This document shows, one piece after another, positions 16,618-20,093 of a DNA stretch of 20,093 nt. The stretch is from a virus. The notes below the pieces were generated by a model. The model ran no database searches. It was not told where the DNA came from and saw only the letters and a program-made list of their open reading frames with translations. The position numbers were made by a program, and so were the translations under genes. Location: IMG/VR virus record IMGVR_UViG_3300010885_063274, positions 1-20,093 of that record. The stretch is one strand, 5' to 3'. Each line of letters starts with the position of its first letter. Positions within the stretch are counted from its first letter, which is position 1.

Positions 16618-17298
16618 TTAATATAAACCTTCTTTTTCTATATATTCCTTAGCTTTAGCAATTATTGATTTTGTTATATTTTTTATTTGTCTGTATCCTG
16701 GGGTGCGGCCCTTTTCATTAGAAATGAAACCTAATTTTTTTGCAATAACAGATTCTTCTTCGTTGTCAATATATAAGCCTTTGTATACTTGATATTCTAT
16801 TGGCTTTAATATTTTTTTCATTAAGGTGTGCAGCTTTTTTATGTCTTCTATGCCGTAATTGTTGTTGTCTGGAATATCATAGACTTCGTGGTTGTGATTT
16901 TCTATAGAAACAGGAAGCTTAACAAAAGTTGCGGGTTGTTTGTGTTTTTTCCAATGGGCAAATAGGGGGCATGCTTCACACTGCTCTTTGTATATCTTGC
17001 ACCCGTCATTATCAATTGCGGCATCACACCTTAAACAAGGGCGGGCATAATTTGTGTAATGATTTCTGATTAAGTTTCGAAGTTGATTGGTTATAATTAT
17101 ACTTATCCAAGGCTGCAGTGGTTTTTCGGGATTGTATTGTTTCCATTTTTGGTAAATGTGAAAGCGAATAATCTGAGAAACATCGTCATAATCCATCCAG
17201 GCTATTGAAGATAAATTCCATTTTGATTTTCTTTTTGTTATTTCTTGATTGATTAAAGCCAAACAATCCTCAAATTTTGGGCGCTTTATTTTTCTCAT
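16618..17298 (-). CDS. Sigma-70-like transcription factor with zinc-knuckle insert
   Basis: 226 residues. Residues 36-84 match sigma region 2: an acidic DYDDVSQIIRFHIY helix, then KPLQPWISIIITNQLRNLIRNHY, which has the Trp-Ile and Asn/Arg pattern of region 2.2-2.3. Residues 160-218 match region 4: IEYQVYKGLYIDNEEESVIAKKLGF followed by a basic recognition-like helix. Between them is a cysteine cluster (Cys88, 91, 100, 107, 110), which should bind zinc. Phage sigma-like factors direct host RNA polymerase to late promoters, as T4 gp55 does. The gene starts 2 bases upstream of the previous gene's stop region with no Shine-Dalgarno, and the zinc-ribbon gene upstream is its likely operon partner. 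The sigma call is by pattern; the promoter class it reads is unknown. Confidence 0.65.
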   Translation of the reverse strand: MRKIKRPKFEDCLALINQEITKRKSKWNLSSIAWMDYDDVSQIIRFHIYQKWKQYNPEKPLQPWISIIITNQLRNLIRNHYTNYARPCLRCDAAIDNDGCKIYKEQCEACPLFAHWKKHKQPATFVKLPVSIENHNHEVYDIPDNNNYGIEDIKKLHTLMKKILKPIEYQVYKGLYIDNEEESVIAKKLGFISNEKGRTPGYRQIKNITKSIIAKAKEYIEKEGLY

Positions 17299-17299
17299 T

Positions 17300-17722
17300 T
17301 TATTTTTGTCTTAATGTGCCTGCCTCATTTTTGAATTGTTGCAAAAAGGTTTGATGATCAACTAGCGCAGGCGTTCCCCTTGTAAAACTATCTGCATTTT
17401 GAGGCAGTGATGAACCTTGCTTAACTAAATTTCCAACGTTTTCTCTTGATGGATTATCTTGCCTAATATATTCTACGTCTAATGCAGACATGGAAATATC
17501 CAAATGACTCAGGTGATCAATATAACTATCATCATCATCATCTCCTTCTCCCCTTGCTACTGGAGTAAAAGTTGATTGTGGTCTATTTTTTGGCTTAACT
17601 TGTTCCTCAACTGGAGGCTTTGAAGATAAAGAAGCTTGGGATGTTCCGCACTCTGGACAGAACTTTGCAATGGGGACCAGCTTTATCCCACAATGATGAC
17701 AAAATTTATTTTGTATACTCAT
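17300..17722 (-). CDS. Zinc-ribbon protein upstream of the sigma-like factor
   Basis: 140 residues. Residues 8-27 form a compact zinc ribbon with two knuckles (FCHHCGIK and FCPECGTS), the arrangement seen in many small zinc-ribbon domains. The rest is low complexity: a Lys/Pro linker, then a GEGDDDDDS acidic run, then a polar tail with a short hydrophobic LDISMSALDVEYI segment near 74-86 that could dock onto a partner. There is 1 bp between its stop and the sigma-like ATG, so the two are almost certainly co-translated. A transcription co-factor acting with the sigma protein is a reasonable inference, but nothing in the sequence proves it. No Shine-Dalgarno is visible; the leader is TATTATAAAATAAATTAAAT. 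Confidence 0.55.
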   Translation of the reverse strand: MSIQNKFCHHCGIKLVPIAKFCPECGTSQASLSSKPPVEEQVKPKNRPQSTFTPVARGEGDDDDDSYIDHLSHLDISMSALDVEYIRQDNPSRENVGNLVKQGSSLPQNADSFTRGTPALVDHQTFLQQFKNEAGTLRQK

Positions 17723-17778
17723 ATTTAATTTATTTTATAATAGAAAGACAGCTATTTATTAGAAATTTACACAAGTTT
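17723..17778. promoter_or_regulatory. Divergent promoter region between zinc-ribbon and plus-strand gene
   Basis: This 56-bp AT-rich gap separates the only divergent gene pair inside the cluster. On the plus strand a perfect TATAAT lies at 17736-17741, 37 bases before the 17779 ATG, with only a weak TTGTAT as -35. On the minus strand there are TAATAAATA, resembling a T4-type late box (TATAAATA), and TGTGTAAATT, related to the AGTGTAAT motif. Both directions therefore have candidate start sites. Confidence 0.5.
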
Positions 17779-18228
17779 ATGCCAAACCTATTTTATCCCA
17801 TACCAAAAGAAGAAAAAGTTGAATTTTTTGTTAAGTGCCAAGAGCTCTTGATAAAACATCATTCCACCAGCAATTTCATTGTAAAAGAGAGTAATTTGGA
17901 AGAAGCGGCAGACATATTTATGGACAAAATCGACAAATATAAAGGGTATTATTATTTTGATGAAAATGTTTGTATTTTATGGAATCATGTTTTCATTTCT
18001 GACCCAAATGATGCAAATGGGTCACTAATTGAAAACGCTTATAAAGCGCCGCACCCAAATTATAATGCAGCAAGCATGGACTTTGTAGTGTGCAGAAGAG
18101 TGACCGACATTCTTAGGTTTGCCAAAGAGAATGACTCTGCACAAGTAAAATACTTGCTTTCAATAAAAAATGGCCGCACCAAGCTCCTTAAAAAAGAAGA
18201 CTTGTTAAAGAATATTAAATCTTTTTAG
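17779..18228 (+). CDS. Uncharacterised 149-aa protein, lone plus-strand gene in the cluster
   Basis: I chose the ATG at 17779, because the frame upstream of it overlaps the zinc-ribbon gene and lacks a leader. The product starts MPNLFYPIPKEEKVEFFVKC, is mixed alpha/beta in composition, and has an aromatic core (GYYYFDENVCILWNHVFISD) and a later SMDFVVCRRVTDILRF segment. It ends in a basic KKEDLLKNIKSF tail. No catalytic or binding motif is recognised. Its last 14 bases overlap the end of phoH, which runs the other way. A perfect TATAAT 37 bases upstream suggests it has its own early-type promoter. The ribosome binding site is poor. It is a real gene by length and protein-like composition, but of unknown function. 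Confidence 0.6.
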   Translation: MPNLFYPIPKEEKVEFFVKCQELLIKHHSTSNFIVKESNLEEAADIFMDKIDKYKGYYYFDENVCILWNHVFISDPNDANGSLIENAYKAPHPNYNAASMDFVVCRRVTDILRFAKENDSAQVKYLLSIKNGRTKLLKKEDLLKNIKSF

Positions 18229-18973
18229 GCGGCAACTGGTGAAACTTTTTAACTAAAAATCTAACAAGCTCTGAGCGCATAATATCTTCTTCACCAAACT
18301 CAAAGGTGTAAATGCCTTGTTCGCGGCTCTCGTCATTATTAAACAAGTTAAAGATTTCCTCAAACCCGCCGCATTTACCGTGCGGCAAGTCTGTTTGTAG
18401 TGGGTCTGCCAATACAAAGCACCTGGAGAACTGCCCTAACCTTGTTAAAATGGTCACAATTTCTTTTCGCGAGGAGTTTTGGGCCTCATCCATAATAATG
18501 GCTTTGGCATTCCAGCTCATGCCGCGAGCAAAGTTGGTTGAAAAGCAGGTAACTTTTTGTTGCTTTTTTAATGATTCAACATCGTTAGAGGGCAGCAATT
18601 CGTAAAGCTTGTCTTCAAATGGAAGGTTATAAAAGGCCATTTTTTCTTCATTGGTTCCTGGCAGATAGCCCATTTTTGACTCTGAGCTTTCAACTGCTGA
18701 CCTAATGTACATAATTTCAGACACTTTTTTCTGATCAAGCATTAAAAGGGCAGCATATACTGCAAGAATAGACTTGCTGGACCCTGCAGGGCCTTTAATA
18801 AAAATTAATTTAACTTCTTTATTGGAAACTAATTCTAGAAACTTTTTTTGCTTTTCTGTCCACTGGATTTTGTTCTTAAATTGGAGCTTGCCTTTGAATT
18901 TGTCGTCTTGATAAACATATGGAGATTGGTCTTTTTCTTTGTTTTTATTTTTTTTCATATGGTGTTTGGCCAT
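18215..18973 (-). CDS. phoH: PhoH-like P-loop ATPase
   Basis: 252 residues. A basic 40-residue N-terminal extension is followed by a PhoH ATPase domain: Walker A at 61-68 (GPAGSSKS), RSAVESSESKMGYLPG near 91-106, Walker B at 158-166 (AIIMDEAQN), RCFVLADPLQTD with the sensor Asp190, and IMRSELVRFLV at the end. The Walker A carries Ser-Ser-Lys-Ser instead of the usual Thr-Gly-Lys-Thr, a substitution also found in phage PhoH proteins. PhoH is an RNA- or nucleic-acid-linked ATPase common in phages, especially marine ones; its exact role in infection is unclear. The gene starts 6 bp after the 76-aa gene's stop with no Shine-Dalgarno, and its end overlaps the convergent plus-strand gene by 14 bp. 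Confidence 0.9.
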   Translation of the reverse strand: MAKHHMKKNKNKEKDQSPYVYQDDKFKGKLQFKNKIQWTEKQKKFLELVSNKEVKLIFIKGPAGSSKSILAVYAALLMLDQKKVSEIMYIRSAVESSESKMGYLPGTNEEKMAFYNLPFEDKLYELLPSNDVESLKKQQKVTCFSTNFARGMSWNAKAIIMDEAQNSSRKEIVTILTRLGQFSRCFVLADPLQTDLPHGKCGGFEEIFNLFNNDESREQGIYTFEFGEEDIMRSELVRFLVKKFHQLPPKKI

Positions 18974-18979
18974 AAGTAA

Positions 18980-19210
18980 TTAAATTGCACCTGTTAAGTA
19001 GTAATTACTCAAGCCAGATATTTGATATAATTTTATTGCGAATTCTCTGTTCCAGCGGTCAGTGAGGCCTGAAGCAGGCGCACCAGAGGATGGCGCGCCA
19101 GTTCCTGTATACCCCCGACATTCAGTTAAAAAAGTGGTTAAATCTGCCCCGCTAATTGCAAGTTGATGAAGCCTACTTTCAAAATCTGACACTGTGCCTG
19201 TGATATACAT
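18980..19210 (-). CDS. Small uncharacterised protein, first gene of the minus-strand run
   Basis: 76 residues: MYITGTVSDFESRLHQLAIS, then a Thr/Gly/Ser/Pro/Ala linker (residues about 34-48), then RWNREFAIKLYQISGLSNYYLTGAI. No known domain is recognised. It is accepted as a gene because it fills the space upstream of phoH with a 6-bp spacer, carries the AGTGTAAT motif 8 bases before its ATG, and has a protein-like composition. There is no Shine-Dalgarno. It heads the cluster, just downstream (in its own direction) of a strong two-way terminator-like hairpin. The function is unknown; a small virion or regulatory protein is possible. Confidence 0.5.
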   Translation of the reverse strand: MYITGTVSDFESRLHQLAISGADLTTFLTECRGYTGTGAPSSGAPASGLTDRWNREFAIKLYQISGLSNYYLTGAI

Positions 19211-19217
19211 TTGATTT

Positions 19218-19227
19218 ATATTACACT
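19218..19227 (-). promoter_or_regulatory. AGTGTAATAT motif, copy 4
   Basis: Reads AAGTGTAATATAAATC on the minus strand, 8 bases before the ATG of the 76-aa gene, at the head of the whole minus-strand run. It also contains TATAAATC, one base from the T4 late box TATAAATA. Confidence 0.45.
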
Positions 19228-19253
19228 TATGCTGCCAAAAAAGTTTAAAAAAT

Positions 19254-19338
19254 AAAAAAGCCCCGCGTATTTTTTGCCCGAATGATTTGGTTATTTGGGC
19301 TATTTTGTTTATATTTTTTAAAATAGGGGGCTCTTTTT
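19254..19338. terminator. Two-way terminator-like nested hairpin
   Basis: AAAAAGCCCC at 19255-19264 pairs with GGGGCTCTTTTT at 19327-19338 with one bulged base. Inside, GCCC at 19276-19279 pairs with GGGC at 19297-19300, extended by AAT and ATT after single mismatches. T-runs follow the GC stem on both strands, so it could stop transcription from either side and insulate the minus-strand cluster. The outer loop is long, so efficiency is uncertain. Confidence 0.5.
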
Positions 19339-19384
19339 TATTAATTGTTATTAGATTGTTGGGATTTTTTTACCCTGATGAATA

Positions 19385-19413
19385 TTTTAATTAATTATAA
19401 TTTTAATTAATTA
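19385..19413. repeat. AT-rich 13-bp direct repeat
   Basis: TTTTAATTAATTA occurs at 19385-19397 and 19401-19413, a 16-base period. AATTAATT within it is itself palindromic. It could be an easily melted element or a double binding site. Confidence 0.6.
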
Positions 19414-19531
19414 GATTTGGTTGTGTGTTTTCGGGGAGACTGATATAACAGCCCCCCTGTCGCCATATGCGCCTAAAAAAAATTTTTTTTTTCATAAATT
19501 GGGGGGGGCGTGAACCGTATTTGGAAAAAGT

Positions 19532-19568
19532 TTTTCTTTACATGAAACCGCGCCGAATGTAAAGAAAA
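19532..19568. repeat. Perfect 12-bp inverted repeat with 13-base GC-rich loop
   Basis: TTTTCTTTACAT at 19532-19543 is the exact reverse complement of ATGTAAAGAAAA at 19557-19568. The loop GAAACCGCGCCGA is GC-rich, the reverse of the stem. It may be an RNA hairpin in the leader of the plus-strand gene or a protein-binding palindrome. Confidence 0.75.
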
Positions 19569-19586
19569 GATTTAAAATAAATCTTT
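19566..19586. repeat. 9-bp inverted repeat overlapping the previous stem
   Basis: AAAGATTT at 19566-19573 pairs with AAATCTTT at 19579-19586, plus one more A-T pair, leaving a 3-base loop. Its first three bases are also the last three of the 12-bp stem, so the two hairpins compete at their border. Confidence 0.65.
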
Positions 19587-19635
19587 CGGAAAAGCAAAAT
19601 AACTCTTGCGCCAAACAATTTTTCTGATACTCTTT

Positions 19636-19662
19636 CCATAGTCAAGATTCACTTGGCTACGG
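19636..19662 (+). ncRNA. Leader hairpin upstream of the plus-strand zinc-ribbon gene
   Basis: CCATAGTCAAG pairs with CTTGGCTACGG around a 5-base loop, with one mismatch and one G-U wobble. The G-U pair only forms in plus-strand RNA, which favours an RNA structure in the 5' leader. It ends about 40 bases before the ATG at 19702. It could control translation or stability; it matches no riboswitch class I know. Confidence 0.4.
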
Positions 19663-19701
19663 CAAAACGCCATACGAAAAATACGGAGAAAAATTAAAAA
19701 C

Positions 19702-19932
19702 ATGAATACTTACAAAACGAAATGCAACTGCCCAACATGCGATAACGAAATTGAATTGGATTATTCGGAGGATGAAATTGAATGTTTAGACTGTGGCGAC
19801 ATTTTCCGGATTAATCCAGATTACGACTTTTCCGATGGAATGTGGCACAATCTTTCAACGTTCACAAGGATTTCGGGTCGTTTAGAGAAAGCCGCAGAGA
19901 TGCGCGAGATTGCGTCAGAAGGCGAAAGGTAA
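19702..19932 (+). CDS. Small zinc-ribbon protein
   Basis: 76 residues. Residues 8-32 hold two cysteine knuckles (CNCPTC and CLDC) separated by a very acidic strand region (IELDYSEDEIE), a typical single zinc ribbon as in small phage and bacterial transcription- or repair-linked proteins. The C-terminal part (about 45-76) is predicted helical and basic-acidic mixed, ending AAEMREIASEGER. GGAG lies 13 bases before the ATG, a rather long spacing. The gene lies on the plus strand after a long structured leader and just before the palindromic repeats, so it may belong to the neighbouring, divergently transcribed region of the genome. The exact role is unknown. Confidence 0.6.
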   Translation: MNTYKTKCNCPTCDNEIELDYSEDEIECLDCGDIFRINPDYDFSDGMWHNLSTFTRISGRLEKAAEMREIASEGER

Positions 19933-19943
19933 AAAATCCCCTT

Positions 19944-20090
19944 CGTAAGCTCTTGAATATCAAGGGCTTACGCGGGGCGTCCCTTGTTGGCACGAAACTT
20001 GCTGCAAGACGGGGCACGCGTAACATGTTGAATACCAAGGGTTTACGCCATGCGTAAGTGCCTTATATTCAAGGACTTACACGGGGGGTC
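19944..20090. repeat. Palindromic repeat array, at least three units, running to the window edge
   Basis: Three related units begin with CGTAA at 19944, 20019 and 20053. Unit 1 is a nearly perfect palindrome: CGTAAGCTCTTGA, three bases, then TCAAGGGCTTACG. Unit 2 keeps TTGAATA, CCAAGGG and TTTACG but its left arm is diverged. Unit 3 keeps GTAAGT and CCTT pairing with AAGG and ACTTAC with one bulge. G-rich tails (GGGGCGTC, GGGGGGTC) follow units 1 and 3. The array lies in a gene-free segment right after the zinc-ribbon gene. Iterons, a hairpin-forming mobile repeat, or a decayed coding repeat are all possible. Confidence 0.65.
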
Positions 20091-20093
20091 ATT

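Larger units (their letters stand above)
19211..19701. other. Non-coding, structure-rich region
   Basis: About 490 bp without a credible gene on either strand. It contains an AGTGTAAT motif, a large terminator-like hairpin, two 13-bp AT direct repeats, homopolymer runs (A8-T10 at 19475-19492 and G8 at 19501-19508), a 12-bp stem, an overlapping 9-bp stem and a third 11-bp stem close to the plus-strand gene. The G and C runs are unlike the coding DNA to the left. It probably holds both the promoter of the minus-strand cluster and the leader of the plus-strand gene; an origin function is possible but unproven. Confidence 0.6.

Noticed and set aside
17620-17778. Extended N-terminus for the plus-strand gene from an ATG at 17620
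   Set aside because: It would overlap the zinc-ribbon gene by about 100 bases and cross the likely promoter; the ATG at 17779 fits better.
19636-19662. tRNA or known riboswitch
   Set aside because: Only a single stem with a 5-base loop is present; there is no cloverleaf, no CCA-type acceptor and no recognisable aptamer core.
19842-20057. Plus-strand frame of 71 codons with a repeated NIKGLR / NTKGLR-like peptide
   Set aside because: It overlaps the zinc-ribbon gene and its repeat is simply the translation of the palindromic DNA repeats; no start signal is seen.
19944-20090. CRISPR array
   Set aside because: Unit spacing is irregular (75 and 34 bases), units are diverged, and there are no uniform spacers or cas genes in view.

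Overview
The window is about 20 kb of an AT-rich tailed-phage genome (Caudoviricetes). It holds the packaging and capsid module, read almost entirely from the minus strand. There is no integrase, no tRNA, no ribosomal gene and no recognisable host housekeeping gene, so a free, probably lytic phage from an environmental source is the simplest reading. The host cannot be named from the sequence. A PhoH ATPase and a sigma-factor-like gene beside the packaging genes fit a large myovirus-like phage. No tail tube, sheath, baseplate or tape-measure gene lies in the window.

In minus-strand order (high to low coordinates) the genes are: a 76-aa protein of unknown function (19210-18980); a PhoH-like ATPase (18973-18215); a zinc-ribbon protein (17722-17300); a sigma-70-like factor with an inserted zinc knuckle (17298-16618); a double-HTH, coiled-coil protein that is the best small-terminase candidate (16616-15507); a C2H2 finger/ERCC4 (XPF-type) nuclease (15503-14583); the terminase large subunit (14583-12745); a collagen-like fibre (12689-10203); the portal (10194-8071); a protein with an 18-residue repeat (8061-7306); two tandem paralogous structural proteins (7281-4672 and 4668-2941); a fused prohead protease-scaffold with a likely nested scaffold start (2907-1348); a probable capsid decoration protein (1324-704); and the major capsid protein, cut by the window edge (673-1). 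The last three have the lambda-like order protease/scaffold, decoration, capsid. Spacers are mostly 1-60 bp and several junctions look translationally coupled.

The minus-strand run is interrupted by one plus-strand gene (17779-18228, unknown), which diverges from the zinc-ribbon gene and converges on phoH with a 14-bp overlap. Beyond 19211 the character changes. A non-coding stretch of about 490 bp holds a two-way terminator-like hairpin, AT direct repeats, long homopolymer runs and three further hairpins. It leads into a small plus-strand zinc-ribbon gene (19702-19932), and then into at least three copies of a palindromic repeat running off the right edge.

The most interesting points are: the ERCC4 nuclease between the putative terminase subunits; the sigma-like factor with a zinc knuckle next to a separate zinc-ribbon protein; a minus-strand intergenic motif AGTGTAAT found four times just upstream of genes; about 7.5 kb of fibre-like proteins around the portal; the 18-residue solenoid-like repeat; the nested scaffold start; and the structured leader and palindromic repeat array at the right end. 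All functions are read from motifs and gene order by eye; no database search was run.
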